64,000 nucleotides of DNA from Ilumatobacteraceae bacterium (GCA_033344875.1 JAWPMO010000001.1:3001595-3065594), one strand, 5' to 3'. Positions 16,252 through 25,529 are shown, numbered from the stretch's first letter. The notes: generated from the sequence alone by a model not told the origin. Translations and numbers: made by a program.

Positions 16252-17585
16252 TGGCCATCCTGCGCTGGGGCAGCGCCAGCCACGAAGGCCAGCTGCGAGC
16301 CCAGAACGAAGACCACGCCCACGCGGGTGAAGGCCTGTTCGTCGTCGCCGACGGCATGGGCGGTCATCTGGCCGGCGAGATCGCGAGCGAGATGGCGGTC
16401 GAGCGACTCGACCAACGTCTGCCGATGACCTCGGCCAACACGCTCGACGACGTCGTTGCCGCGATCGGCGAGGCCAACACCGAGATCTACCAGGGCTCCA
16501 TCGACGATCCCGACCGCGCCGGGATGGGCACCACCGTCACCGCGCTCGCCGTGGTCAGCGACCCGCACGACGGTGAGGCGTTCGCCGTCGCCAACGTCGG
16601 CGACTCGCGCAGCTACGTGCTGCGACACGGTCGGCTCCGTCAGCTCACGATCGATCACAGCTTCGTGCAGGAACTCGTCGCCGAAGGTGCGATCACCCGC
16701 GACGAAGCCCGCACCCACCCCCGCCGCAACATCGTCACCCGGGCGCTCGGCATCGAACCGTACGTGCGGGTCGACTCGTGGACGATGCCGATCATCCGCG
16801 GCGACCGGTTCGTGCTGTGCAGCGACGGGCTCGTCGACGAGATCACCGACGACGCGATCACCGATGTCCTCCGACAGCACGCCGACGACCCGGAGGCCGC
16901 CGCACAGGCCCTGGTCGACGCCGCCAACGACGCCGGTGGTCGCGACAACATCACCGTGGTCATCGTCGACGTCATCGAGGGCGACGACCCGCCCGACCCG
17001 ACCGAGGAATTCGACGTCGTCCCGGTCTGGCACGACGGCGACCTCGACTCGACCGGTGAGACCGAGATCGTCGCCGACCCACCCGACGACGACGAAGACG
17101 GCGACGACCAGGCGGAGGACGACGGCGACGACGAGGGCCGTGACGCCACGGCGCTGTACGACGGGGGCGACGACGTCACTCCGGCGCCCGGTGTCGCCGT
17201 GCCGATCCTCGACCCGGACACCGACGCGACCCCGACCGATGCGACCAAACCGAAGCGCAAGCGGCTCGCCCGCCTCGCCCGCTTCATGCTCGCCGTCGGC
17301 GTCGCCGCCGTCCTGATCCTCGGATTCGCGATCTTCGCGGCGTGGGCACGTTCCGGCTACTTCGTCGCCTTCGACGACGACGGCCAGGTCGTCATCTACC
17401 AGGGGCGCGAAGACAGCGTGCTGTGGTTCGACCCGACACGAGAGGCGTTCGGACCGTTCCGCGACGAACTCGACGACGACAAGATCGCGCTCGTCGAGGA
17501 GCAACCGAACTTCGAGTCGCAGGCGAGCGCCGAGCGGTTCGTCTCGGAGCGCCTGACGCCGACGACGACGGAGCCCGACGAGTGA
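16251..17585 (+). CDS. pstP: PP2C-family Ser/Thr phosphatase PstP
   Basis: 444 residues. The PP2C catalytic domain spans about 1-240: metal ligands in ADGMGGH (D34), then GDSRSYVLR, SDGLVDEI and GGRDNITVV. A strongly acidic linker (about 245-330) leads to one membrane helix (about 345-365) and a small extracytoplasmic tail. This is the PstP layout; the enzyme dephosphorylates PknB and its targets. The acidic Asp/Glu-rich juxtamembrane segment is long. The GTG start is fixed by the one-base overlap with fhaB and by the conserved N-terminal WGSASHEGQ. Confidence 0.93.
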   Translation: MAILRWGSASHEGQLRAQNEDHAHAGEGLFVVADGMGGHLAGEIASEMAVERLDQRLPMTSANTLDDVVAAIGEANTEIYQGSIDDPDRAGMGTTVTALAVVSDPHDGEAFAVANVGDSRSYVLRHGRLRQLTIDHSFVQELVAEGAITRDEARTHPRRNIVTRALGIEPYVRVDSWTMPIIRGDRFVLCSDGLVDEITDDAITDVLRQHADDPEAAAQALVDAANDAGGRDNITVVIVDVIEGDDPPDPTEEFDVVPVWHDGDLDSTGETEIVADPPDDDEDGDDQAEDDGDDEGRDATALYDGGDDVTPAPGVAVPILDPDTDATPTDATKPKRKRLARLARFMLAVGVAAVLILGFAIFAAWARSGYFVAFDDDGQVVIYQGREDSVLWFDPTREAFGPFRDELDDDKIALVEEQPNFESQASAERFVSERLTPTTTEPDE

Positions 17586-17622
17586 CGTCGCGGCCGGCAC
17601 GTCGCCGTCGACGGGTGGACTG

Positions 17623-19041
17623 ATGTCGTCCACCGGGGCCTCGCCGGCACGCACGCTCGTGCGCCGACGTCGATCCACCGAGCTGATGCTCGTCGTGATG
17701 GCGGGACTCATCACGGCGGTCGCGTACACGCTCGCATCGCTCGGCGCGAACGCCCAGATCCCTGCCCGGATCGGCCCGTTCCTCGGCCTGCTGCTCCTGC
17801 TGGTCGGTGTGGCCCACGTCGCCGTCCGGCTCCTCGCCCGTGGCGCCGACGGCACGCTGCTCCCCGTCGCCGTCCTGCTCCACGGCATCGGCTACGTGAT
17901 GATCACCCGGCTCGACGACGAACTCGCCGCGCTCCAGACCCTCTGGAGCTTCGTCGCGATCCTCGCCTTCGTCGCGACCCTGTTCCTCGTCCAGCGGACC
18001 GCGGACCTCGCTCGGTACAAGTGGACACTGTTCTTCGGTGGTGCGTTCCTGCTGCTGCTGCCGATGGTGCCCGGTCTCGGCGTCAACATCAACGGCGCCC
18101 GGATCTGGGTCCGACTCGGTCCGATGAGCTTCCAACCCGGCGAGTTCGCCAAGATCGCGCTCGCCGTCTTCTTCGCCGCCTACCTCGCCGAGCGGCGCGA
18201 GCTGATCGCCGCGTCGACGTGGAAGATCGGCCCGCTGCGGCTCCCCGAACTCCAGTACATCGCACCGATCCTGGTCGCGTGGGGTTTCTCGGTGATGGTG
18301 ATGGTCGGCCAACGCGACCTCGGTTCGTCGCTCCTGTTCTTCACCCTGTTCGTCGTGATGATGTGGGTCGCGACCGAGCGCGTCAGCTACCTCGTGATCG
18401 GGTTCGTGCTCTTCGGCGCCGCCGCCTTCATGTCGTGGAAGATGTTCGGACACGTCCAGACCCGCGTCGACATCTGGCTCGACCCGTGGGAGGACGAGTA
18501 CGGCAAGGGATTCCAGATCGTCCAGGCGCTCTACGGGATCGGTGACGGCGGCATCGTCGGTACCGGCCTCGGCCGCGGCAGCCCCGACAAGGTGCCCGAG
18601 GCACAGAACGACTTCATCTTCGCCGCGATCGGCGAGGAGATGGGCCTCGTCGGCGCCACGACCGTGCTGATGGCCTACCTGCTGCTGATCGGCGCCGGCC
18701 TCCGCATCGCGCTGCGTACCGACCGCACGTTCGACAAGCTGCTCGCCACCGGCCTCACCACGATCATCGGCGTGCAGGCGTTCATCATCATCGGCGGCGT
18801 GATCAAGGTCGTGCCGCTGACCGGCATCACCCTGCCGTTCGTCAGCTACGGCGGTTCGTCGCTGCTGTCGAACTACATCGTGCTGGCGATCCTGCTCCGC
18901 CTGAGCGACGCCAGCGCCCGCCGCCTCGGCGAACTCCCCGACGACCCCACGCCCCGTGAGCGGTGGGCCGCCTGGAACCTGCGTCGGCGATCGCGCCGCG
19001 CCGGCCTGACCGACACCGAGATGCACGAGGTCGTCTCGTGA
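17623..19041 (+). CDS. rodA: SEDS peptidoglycan glycosyltransferase FtsW/RodA
   Basis: 472 residues, multi-pass SEDS polymerase. Family marks include NGARIWVRLGPMSFQPGEFAK, the GIGDGGIVGTGLGRGSPDKVPEAQ loop, and PLTGITLPFVSYGGSS near the end. It polymerises lipid II glycan strands together with the class-B PBP encoded next. Position between pstP and pbpA supports the RodA rather than the FtsW role, as in mycobacteria. An extended N-terminal helical part and a charged C-terminal tail are present. The nearest downstream start overlaps a degenerate palindrome. Confidence 0.92.
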   Translation: MSSTGASPARTLVRRRRSTELMLVVMAGLITAVAYTLASLGANAQIPARIGPFLGLLLLLVGVAHVAVRLLARGADGTLLPVAVLLHGIGYVMITRLDDELAALQTLWSFVAILAFVATLFLVQRTADLARYKWTLFFGGAFLLLLPMVPGLGVNINGARIWVRLGPMSFQPGEFAKIALAVFFAAYLAERRELIAASTWKIGPLRLPELQYIAPILVAWGFSVMVMVGQRDLGSSLLFFTLFVVMMWVATERVSYLVIGFVLFGAAAFMSWKMFGHVQTRVDIWLDPWEDEYGKGFQIVQALYGIGDGGIVGTGLGRGSPDKVPEAQNDFIFAAIGEEMGLVGATTVLMAYLLLIGAGLRIALRTDRTFDKLLATGLTTIIGVQAFIIIGGVIKVVPLTGITLPFVSYGGSSLLSNYIVLAILLRLSDASARRLGELPDDPTPRERWAAWNLRRRSRRAGLTDTEMHEVVS

Positions 19042-19068
19042 ATCGCGAGTTGTGCCAGGGCGCGCGAT
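19042..19068. repeat. degenerate copy of a palindromic element at the rodA-pbpA junction
   Basis: The left arm reads ATCGCGAGTTGTGCC, 14 of 15 identical to the left arm of the perfect palindrome at 49670-49700. Here the right arm has diverged and ends CGCGAT, overlapping the pbpA ATG. Confidence 0.5.
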
Positions 19069-20590
19069 GAACCGCAAGATCCGGCAGCTCGCCGGCGCCC
19101 TCATCGCCATGTACATCGTGCTGTTCGCCGCGCTCAACTACTGGCAGGTGAACCGCACCGAAGAACTCGCCTCCGAGCCCGGCAACACGCGAGCCCTCAT
19201 CCGCCAGTTCGACACGCCGCGCGGGCCGATCGTCACCGCCGACGGCGTGGTCGCCGCCCGCAGCGTGCAAGCGCCCGGCGACAGCGACGTCAAGTTCATC
19301 CGCACCTATCCCACCGGCGATCTCCTGGCGCACATCACCGGCTACTACACGTTCGGTCTCGGCGCTTCCCAGCTCGAACAGACCAAGTCGGGCGTGCTGA
19401 CCGGCGACACGTTCACCCAGCAGGTCAGGGCCCTCGAGGACATCTTCAGCCCGACCAACGACAACTCCGGCGAACTCCGCCTGACCGTGCGCGAAGACAT
19501 GCAGGCGGTCGCCAAGTTCCTGCTCGGACCGCGGGAGGGTTCGGTCGTGCTGATGGAGGTCGAGACCGGCGCGGTCACGGCCATGTGGAGCTACCCGAGC
19601 TTCGACCCCAACCTCGTCGCCGACCCCGACTACGACGCCGCGTTCGAGTACGTGACCGAACTCCAGGCCGACGACCGTGATCCGCTGCTCGCGAACGCCT
19701 ACCAGCAGCGCTACATGCCGGGCTCCACGTTCAAGGTCCTCACCACCGGTGCCGCCCTCGACGCCGGCGTGATCACGCTGGAGTCGTTCTGGGAACCCGC
19801 CCGCGAGTTCCTGCCGCCACAGACCAGCGACCCGATCGAGAACTACGGCGGATCGCTGTGCGGCGGCGACCTCGCCGAGGTCTTCCGCCGGTCGTGCAAC
19901 ATCCCGTTCGCCGAGACCGCCCTCGCGCTCGGCGCCGAGGGATTCCAGGACGGCATCGCCCGCTGGGGCGTCGGCGAGGAGATCCCGATCGACCTCCCGC
20001 GACCGGCGGCGAGTACGATCGGCGACTTCGACGACATCGACCAGCAACTCCCGCTGCTCGCCATCCGGGGGTTCGGTCAGAACGACGACCAGATGGTGCC
20101 GATCCACATGGCGATGGTCGCCGCAGCGGTCGCCAACGACGGCGAGATGATGGCGCCGTTCGTCGTCGACGCCGAACTCGACCACGACGGCCGCATCATC
20201 AGCCGCACCCAGCCCGAGGTGTGGCAGCGCCCGATCAGCCGTCAGACCGCCGGCATCCTCCAGGACCTCATGGTCGGCGTCGCCGAGAACGGCACCGCCA
20301 GCTGCTGCATCGCCCTCGACAACGGCATCAGCGTCGCCGCGAAGACCGGCACCGCGCAGCTCAACGGCCCGGGCGAGCCCGAACGTTCCCATGCCTGGAT
20401 CGTCGCCTTCGCCCCGGTCGAACAGCCAAAGTACGCGGTCGCCGTCATGCTGAAGGGCACCAACGCCGAGATCTCCGCCGGCACCGGCGGCCGCCTCGCC
20501 GGCCCGATCGCCAAGGCGATGCTCGACGCCGTGTTCGCCGTCGATCCCCCGCTGCCCGCCGAGACGGCCCCCGAGACGAGCGACGGCTGA
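19067..20590 (+). CDS. pbpA: class-B penicillin-binding protein PbpA
   Basis: 507 residues. One N-terminal membrane helix (about 9-28), a dimerisation/pedestal region, then a transpeptidase domain. The active-site STFK is at S220, an SCN motif (in RRSCNIPF) follows, and KTGT is at 426-429. It crosslinks peptidoglycan together with the adjacent SEDS protein. MNRKIRQ at 19067 is preferred over an upstream GTG because MNRxIR is the common N-terminus in this family. The SEDS/PBP pairing and operon context make the identification strong. Confidence 0.92.
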   Translation: MNRKIRQLAGALIAMYIVLFAALNYWQVNRTEELASEPGNTRALIRQFDTPRGPIVTADGVVAARSVQAPGDSDVKFIRTYPTGDLLAHITGYYTFGLGASQLEQTKSGVLTGDTFTQQVRALEDIFSPTNDNSGELRLTVREDMQAVAKFLLGPREGSVVLMEVETGAVTAMWSYPSFDPNLVADPDYDAAFEYVTELQADDRDPLLANAYQQRYMPGSTFKVLTTGAALDAGVITLESFWEPAREFLPPQTSDPIENYGGSLCGGDLAEVFRRSCNIPFAETALALGAEGFQDGIARWGVGEEIPIDLPRPAASTIGDFDDIDQQLPLLAIRGFGQNDDQMVPIHMAMVAAAVANDGEMMAPFVVDAELDHDGRIISRTQPEVWQRPISRQTAGILQDLMVGVAENGTASCCIALDNGISVAAKTGTAQLNGPGEPERSHAWIVAFAPVEQPKYAVAVMLKGTNAEISAGTGGRLAGPIAKAMLDAVFAVDPPLPAETAPETSDG

Positions 20591-20702
20591 TGGGCCCCTG
20601 CGACCTCCGTGACGACGGCATGAACGTATTCGGGGCCGATGGGTCGATAGCCTCGTGCAACGTTCGCTCCGCCCACCGAGGGCGCTGTGGACAGAGGCAA
20701 AC

Positions 20703-22862
20703 ATGAGCAACAGCGGTGACGCCACGGTCATCAACGACCGCTACGAGATCCACAAGCGCGTGGGGCGCGGCGGGATGGCCGACGTCTTCTTGGCGCGCGA
20801 CCTGTTGCTCGATCGCCAGGTGGCGATGAAGATCCTCTTCCCCGAGTTCGCGATCGACCCGAACTTCGTCGAGCGCTTCCGGCGCGAAGCCCAGGCCGCC
20901 GCCAACCTCAGCCACCCGAACATCGTCAACGTGTACGACTGGGGCAAGTACGAGGGCACGTACTTCATCGCGATGGAGTACGTGCAGGGCCGCAACCTCG
21001 CCGAGATCCTGAAGACCAACAAGCAGCTGACCCCGAAGCAGGCGGCCGAGATCGCCTCCGAGGTCGCCGCCGCACTGGGGTTCGCCCACGAGGCCGGGCT
21101 CGCCCACCGCGACATCAAGCCCGCGAACGTCATGATCGGCTCGAACGGGCAGGTCAAGGTCGCCGACTTCGGCATCGCCCGGGCGATGAACTCGGCCACC
21201 GAGTCCAACCTCACCCAGGCCGGCTCGGTCATGGGCACCGCGAGCTACTTCAGCCCCGAACAGGCCCAGGGCGCCCAGCCCGACCCCCGCAGCGACCTGT
21301 ACTCGCTCGGCATCGTGATGTACGAGATGGTGGCCGGTCGGCCACCGTTCACCGGCGAGAACCCCGTGAGCATCGCCTACAAGCAGGTGCACGACAAGCC
21401 GCAGCCGCTCAATCAGATCGTCGACGGCGTGCCGCGCCCGTTCGAGGCGATCATCGCCAAGCTGCTCGCCAAGGATCCGAAGCTGCGCTACCCGTCGGCG
21501 CACGCGCTGCGCGACGACCTGCGTCGGTTCCGCAACGGCGAACAGGTCCAGGCGCTCGTGGCTGCGGCCGCCCGACCGGGCACCCCGGCCGCCGGCGTCA
21601 CGCGGCCGACCCCGACGGCGGGAGCGACCCAACCGATCGGCACCACGCCCACCGTGTCGGAGCCGTACTCCGGCCTGCAACCGACGGCCCATCCCCAGAT
21701 CGCCGGGGCCCCCACCGGCGTCATGCCGCAGCAGCCCGGCCCCGAACTCGGCCAGTACCCGCCGGGAGCATCGGCCGAGGCCCGCTACTACCAGGACTCC
21801 AACTCACGAACCGGCTGGTACGCGCTGGCAGCGTTCATCGCGCTGATCGCGCTGGTCGCCGGTGGTGTGCTGCTCTACCAGGGCCTGACCAAGGAGAACA
21901 ACGAGTCGACGGCCCTCGAGCTCGCCAACTACGTCAACCAACCGCTCGAACGGGTGACGGGCGCGCTCGACGCGCTCAACCTGCCGTACATCGTGATCCC
22001 CGAGGACAACCCGCAGTTCGCGCCGCAGTTCGTGCACCGCACCGATCCCGTCGCCGGCACGATCGTCCCGGAGGGCCGGGTCATCGAGCTCTACTACAAC
22101 CCGACCGACGCGCTGGTCGCCGTGCCGAACGTCGAGGGACGCACCCTCGAGCAGGCGGCGGCCATTCTCGGCACCGCCGGATTCAGCTTCCGTGAGGAAC
22201 GTGAACTCAGCGACGTCGCCGAGGGCCTCGTCATCCGCACCGACCCGACGGCCGACACCCGGGTCGAACAGGAACGCGAGATCGTGGTGTACGTCTCCGG
22301 TGGCCCCGAGCAGGTGTCGATCCCCGCCACGGTCATCGGCGATGAACTCGAGGTCGCACGGTCACTGCTCGAGTCCGATGCCTACGGTCTGGTCGTCACC
22401 ACGGTCGAACGGGTCGACGACGTGATCCCCGCCGGTGTCGTGATCGACACGAACCCGCCACCGAACACGCTGATCCAGCGCGGCGCGAGCATCGAACTCG
22501 TGATCAGTTCCGGGCCCGGTCAGGTGCGGGTGCCGCCCCTCGAGGGCCTCACCGAGGGCCAGGCTCGCAATTCGCTCGACGAACAGGGTCTCGCGGTCGA
22601 CGTCAGCTACCAGGAACTCGAACCCGGCGATGCGCGCGACGGCACCGTGCTCGAACAGAGCATCCCGCCGACGCAAGAGGTCGACAAGGGCACGACGATC
22701 TCGATCGTGATCGGCCAGGCGCGGGTGGCCGAGACGACCACCACGACGAGCACGACGACGACCACGACGACCGTGCCGCCGACCACCACCACACCGCCGA
22801 CCACCACCACGACGCCGGCGACCACGACCACCAACGCCGCCACCACGACCACGGCCCCCTGA
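20703..22862 (+). CDS. pknB: Ser/Thr protein kinase PknB with four PASTA domains
   Basis: 719 residues. The kinase domain (about 13-275) has the glycine loop GRGGMADVF, K43 in VAMKI, HRD at 135-137 and DFG at 155-157. A Pro/Thr/Gly-rich juxtamembrane segment and a membrane helix (about 378-400) follow. Four extracellular PASTA repeats (VPNVEG-, IPATVIG- and VPPLEG-type starts) bind muropeptides or lipid II. A terminal tail is almost only Thr and Pro. It senses cell-wall state and phosphorylates FhaA, FhaB and others. The 112-bp gap from pbpA holds a -10-like TAGCCT (20648-20653), so it may also have its own promoter. No pknA is present. Confidence 0.95.
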   Translation: MSNSGDATVINDRYEIHKRVGRGGMADVFLARDLLLDRQVAMKILFPEFAIDPNFVERFRREAQAAANLSHPNIVNVYDWGKYEGTYFIAMEYVQGRNLAEILKTNKQLTPKQAAEIASEVAAALGFAHEAGLAHRDIKPANVMIGSNGQVKVADFGIARAMNSATESNLTQAGSVMGTASYFSPEQAQGAQPDPRSDLYSLGIVMYEMVAGRPPFTGENPVSIAYKQVHDKPQPLNQIVDGVPRPFEAIIAKLLAKDPKLRYPSAHALRDDLRRFRNGEQVQALVAAAARPGTPAAGVTRPTPTAGATQPIGTTPTVSEPYSGLQPTAHPQIAGAPTGVMPQQPGPELGQYPPGASAEARYYQDSNSRTGWYALAAFIALIALVAGGVLLYQGLTKENNESTALELANYVNQPLERVTGALDALNLPYIVIPEDNPQFAPQFVHRTDPVAGTIVPEGRVIELYYNPTDALVAVPNVEGRTLEQAAAILGTAGFSFREERELSDVAEGLVIRTDPTADTRVEQEREIVVYVSGGPEQVSIPATVIGDELEVARSLLESDAYGLVVTTVERVDDVIPAGVVIDTNPPPNTLIQRGASIELVISSGPGQVRVPPLEGLTEGQARNSLDEQGLAVDVSYQELEPGDARDGTVLEQSIPPTQEVDKGTTISIVIGQARVAETTTTTSTTTTTTTVPPTTTTPPTTTTTPATTTTNAATTTTAP

Positions 22863-22877
22863 TCAGGGCCCGCCGGT

Positions 22878-23456
22878 TCAGGCGGCGCGTGCCAGGAAGT
22901 TCTTCAAGAGGTCGTGCCCGCACCCGGTGAGGATGCTCTCGGGGTGGAACTGCACACCCTCGACGTCGACCTCACGGTGGCGCACGCCCATGACGATGCC
23001 GTCGGCGGAACGGGCGGTGACCTCGAGCACGTCGGGCACCGTGGCCGGGTCGAGCACCAGCGAGTGATACCGGGTCGCGGTGAGCGGCGACGGGAGGCCG
23101 GCGAAGACACCGGCGCCGTCGTGGTCGATCGGCGAGGTCTTGCCGTGCATCAGCTCGGGGGCGCGCACGACCTCGGCGCCGTACACATGGCCGATCGCCT
23201 GATGGCCGAGGCACACGCCGAGCACCGGTGTGCCGGCCGCGGCGAACGCCGTCACCGCGTCGCAGATGATGCCCGACGTCTCGGGGCGACCCGGACCGGG
23301 CGACAGCAGCACCCCGTCGGGGGCGAGCCCGATCGCCTCGTCGACGGTGATCCGATCGTTGCGGTGCACGATCGGGTCGGCACCCAGCTCACCCAGGTAC
23401 TGCACGAGGTTGTACACGAAGCTGTCGTACGAGTCGATCACGAGAATGCGAGGCAT
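22878..23456 (-). CDS. trpG: anthranilate/aminodeoxychorismate synthase glutaminase subunit (TrpG/PabA)
   Basis: 192-residue class-I glutamine amidotransferase. The oxyanion strand is LLSPGPGRPE, the nucleophile is Cys82 in GVCLGHQ, and the His/Glu pair is in FHPES (about 171-173). It supplies ammonia to TrpE or PabB. It converges on pknB with a 15-bp gap, the same arrangement as in mycobacteria where trpG sits between pknB and crgA. The synthase partner is not in the window. Confidence 0.93.
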   Translation of the reverse strand: MPRILVIDSYDSFVYNLVQYLGELGADPIVHRNDRITVDEAIGLAPDGVLLSPGPGRPETSGIICDAVTAFAAAGTPVLGVCLGHQAIGHVYGAEVVRAPELMHGKTSPIDHDGAGVFAGLPSPLTATRYHSLVLDPATVPDVLEVTARSADGIVMGVRHREVDVEGVQFHPESILTGCGHDLLKNFLARAA

Positions 23457-23586
23457 CGACGCTCACGTTACCGACGCGGCCGCCGCCGGTCGGCACGGGT
23501 TGGGACCGCCGAGCGAAGCGTCGTGTGAGCCGCCAGCGGCGACCCGTCGCCGTGGAAGTCCCCGAGTGGCTCTAGACTCGATGCTC

Positions 23587-23898
23587 GTGGCACCTCCAAA
23601 GCGCAAGACAGGCGGCGGTCGAACGACCCCCAAGGGCACGCGGCCCGGCGAGCAGCGGATCGCCAACCCGACCGAGAACGAGCGGGGCGTGCACGCCTCG
23701 ACCCGCTACACCCCTCCGGTCACGAGCGAGATGCGGGCACCGCAGCCCTGGATCCCGGTGCTGATGGTCGCGCTGTTCATCATCGGCATGATCGTGATCA
23801 TCCTCCGCAACCTGGTGTTCCAGGGCAACAACTGGCTCACCCTGGTGGGTCTGGGAGCGATCCTCGGCGGCCTCTACACCGCCACCAAGTGGCGCTAG
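23587..23898 (+). CDS. crgA: cell division protein CrgA
   Basis: 103 residues. The N-terminal half is basic and disordered (PPKRKTGGG...). Then come the CrgA signature PQPWIPVLMVALFIIGM, a short loop with NNWLTLVG, and a second helix ending YTATKWR. CrgA recruits FtsI and other divisome parts in actinobacteria. GTG at 23587 is preferred: a -10-like TAGACT (23573-23578) ends 8 bp before it, fitting a leaderless mRNA. The ATG two codons earlier (23581) is possible. Confidence 0.9.
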   Translation: MAPPKRKTGGGRTTPKGTRPGEQRIANPTENERGVHASTRYTPPVTSEMRAPQPWIPVLMVALFIIGMIVIILRNLVFQGNNWLTLVGLGAILGGLYTATKWR

Positions 23899-23942
23899 CC
23901 GCCCGCCCGACCGCGCTCCGCGCGCACCGTCCGGCACGCCGG

Positions 23943-24009
23943 TTGTCCACAATCGGCGAACTCACACCAGTGTAGTTTCCCCCACACTTATCCACAGGTT
24001 GGTGGATAA
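23943..24009. other. cluster of DnaA-box-like sequences
   Basis: TTGTCCACA (23943-23951) and TTATCCACA (23988-23996) match the actinobacterial and E. coli DnaA boxes exactly. TTATCCACC lies on the minus strand (24001-24009, 8 of 9). A further TTATCCCCA is at 24314-24322. Two boxes are 4 bp apart. The number is too small for a full actinobacterial oriC and there is no dnaA or dnaN here. Confidence 0.55.
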
Positions 24010-24020
24010 CGCTCGCGAAC

Positions 24021-24296
24021 TCAGTCGTAGAGTGGCGCGACGACCACCATTTCCTCCAAACAGTGCTTCGGAGGCGGCGGATCGGCATCGGGGGCCAACG
24101 TCAACTTCAACTCCACCCCGCAGACATCACAGCGATACCGCATGTTCACCTTGCGGAGTTCGCCGGGTTCCGGCGGGGGTGCCGGGGGTGCCGACAGCGC
24201 GTGCAGCATCGTCATTCCGGTCCGCCACAGGACCACCATCAGCACGAGGCCCAGCAGGAACCACAGCACACTGCCCACAGATGCGGCGAGAATCAC
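24021..24296 (-). CDS. small membrane protein with zinc-ribbon-like Cys motif
   Basis: 91 residues. One N-terminal membrane helix (about 5-24) is followed by a Pro-rich linker and a small domain YRCDVCGVELKL...KHCLEEM. A CxxC plus a downstream HC could bind one zinc. I do not recognise a named family, but the ordered layout and clean codon use indicate a real gene. It sits between DnaA boxes and the thiolase; function unknown. Confidence 0.65.
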   Translation of the reverse strand: MILAASVGSVLWFLLGLVLMVVLWRTGMTMLHALSAPPAPPPEPGELRKVNMRYRCDVCGVELKLTLAPDADPPPPKHCLEEMVVVAPLYD

Positions 24297-24359
24297 GACC
24301 TCAACGCTACCGGTTATCCCCAGGGCCTGTGGGCAGCCGATCGGCCGCCGAATCGACCG

Positions 24360-25529
24360 TCACCCGAGCCGCTCGATGATGGTCGCATTGGCCATCCCGC
24401 CGCCCTCGCAGATGGTCTGCAGCCCGTACCGGCCGCCGCTTCGCTCGAGTTCGTTGACCAGCGTCGCCATCAGTCGGGCACCCGAGCAGCCGAGCGGGTG
24501 ACCGAGGGCGATCGCTCCCCCGTTGACGTTGACCCGCTCGGGGTCGGCGTGATGTTCGCGCTGCCAGGCGAGCACCACCGTCGCGAATGCCTCGTTGATC
24601 TCGATCAGGTCGATCTCGTCGAGCCGCATCCCTGCCCGGTCGAGCACCTTGCTCGTCGCCGGGATCGGCGCCGTGAGCATCAGACGCGGGTCGGCGCCGG
24701 CGAGGGCGAAGTCGACGAACCGAGCCCGCGGCGTCAGGCCGAGATCGAGTGCCCGTGCCTCGCTCATGATCAGCAGCGCGGCGGCACCGTCGGTGATCTG
24801 CGACGAGTTCCCGGCGGTCACGCGACCACCGTCGGCCTCCGCGAGGAATGCCGGTTTCAACTTGGCGAGCGTCTCGACCGTGGTGCTCCGGACCCCCTCG
24901 TCGTGGCAGACGGGTGATCCGTCGACGCCGGCGACCGGGATGATCTCGCGGTCGAATCGTCCTTCGGTGACCGCTCGGTGGGCTCGCTGCTGCGACCGAG
25001 CGCCGTACTCGTCCATCTCCTCGCGCGAGATGTCCCATCGGTCGGCGATCAGTTCGGCCGAGATCCCCTGGGGGACCAGTCCACCCTGGTCGGCGTAGCG
25101 GGCACCGATGCGCGGGCCGAACGGGTAGCCGTACTTGCCGTCGGCCATCGACGACCCCATCGGCACGCGGGTCATCACCTCGACGCCGCCGGCGACGACG
25201 ATGTCGTAGGCGCCGGCGATGACGCCCTGCGCCGCGAAGTGAGCGGCCTGCTGACTCGACCCGCACTGCCGGTCGACGGTCGTGCCCGGCACGTGTTCGG
25301 GCCAACCGGCAGCGAGCACGGCGTTGCGAGCGACGTTGGCGGTCTGCTCGCCGACCTGCATCACGCACCCGAACACGACGTCATCGACCATCGCGGGATC
25401 GAGATCGTTGCGGTCCACGAGTGCGGTCAGGGTCTCGGCCGCCAGGTCGACGGGGTGCCAGTGCTGCAGCTTTCCGTTGCGTTTCCCCAGCGGAGTCCGC
25501 ACGGCGTCGACGATGACGGCGGTGGTCAT
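24360..25529 (-). CDS. acetyl-CoA acetyltransferase / thiolase
   Basis: 389 residues, standard thiolase length. Catalytic Cys89 in QCGSSQQA, the His loop NVNGGAIALGHPLGCSG (H344), and the C-terminal CEGGGMANA (C374) are all present. It either cleaves 3-oxoacyl-CoA in beta-oxidation or condenses two acetyl-CoA. The QCGSSQQA active-site variant is common among FadA-like enzymes. No hydratase or dehydrogenase partner is adjacent, so the chain-length preference is open. Confidence 0.9.
   Translation of the reverse strand: MTTAVIVDAVRTPLGKRNGKLQHWHPVDLAAETLTALVDRNDLDPAMVDDVVFGCVMQVGEQTANVARNAVLAAGWPEHVPGTTVDRQCGSSQQAAHFAAQGVIAGAYDIVVAGGVEVMTRVPMGSSMADGKYGYPFGPRIGARYADQGGLVPQGISAELIADRWDISREEMDEYGARSQQRAHRAVTEGRFDREIIPVAGVDGSPVCHDEGVRSTTVETLAKLKPAFLAEADGGRVTAGNSSQITDGAAALLIMSEARALDLGLTPRARFVDFALAGADPRLMLTAPIPATSKVLDRAGMRLDEIDLIEINEAFATVVLAWQREHHADPERVNVNGGAIALGHPLGCSGARLMATLVNELERSGGRYGLQTICEGGGMANATIIERLG

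Noticed and set aside
17392-20734. Two long minus-strand frames under rodA and pbpA
   Set aside because: Antisense to strongly conserved genes and without recognisable domains.
23943-24322. A full chromosomal origin of replication
   Set aside because: Only about four DnaA-box-like sequences, no AT-rich unwinding region and no dnaA/dnaN; reported only as a box cluster.
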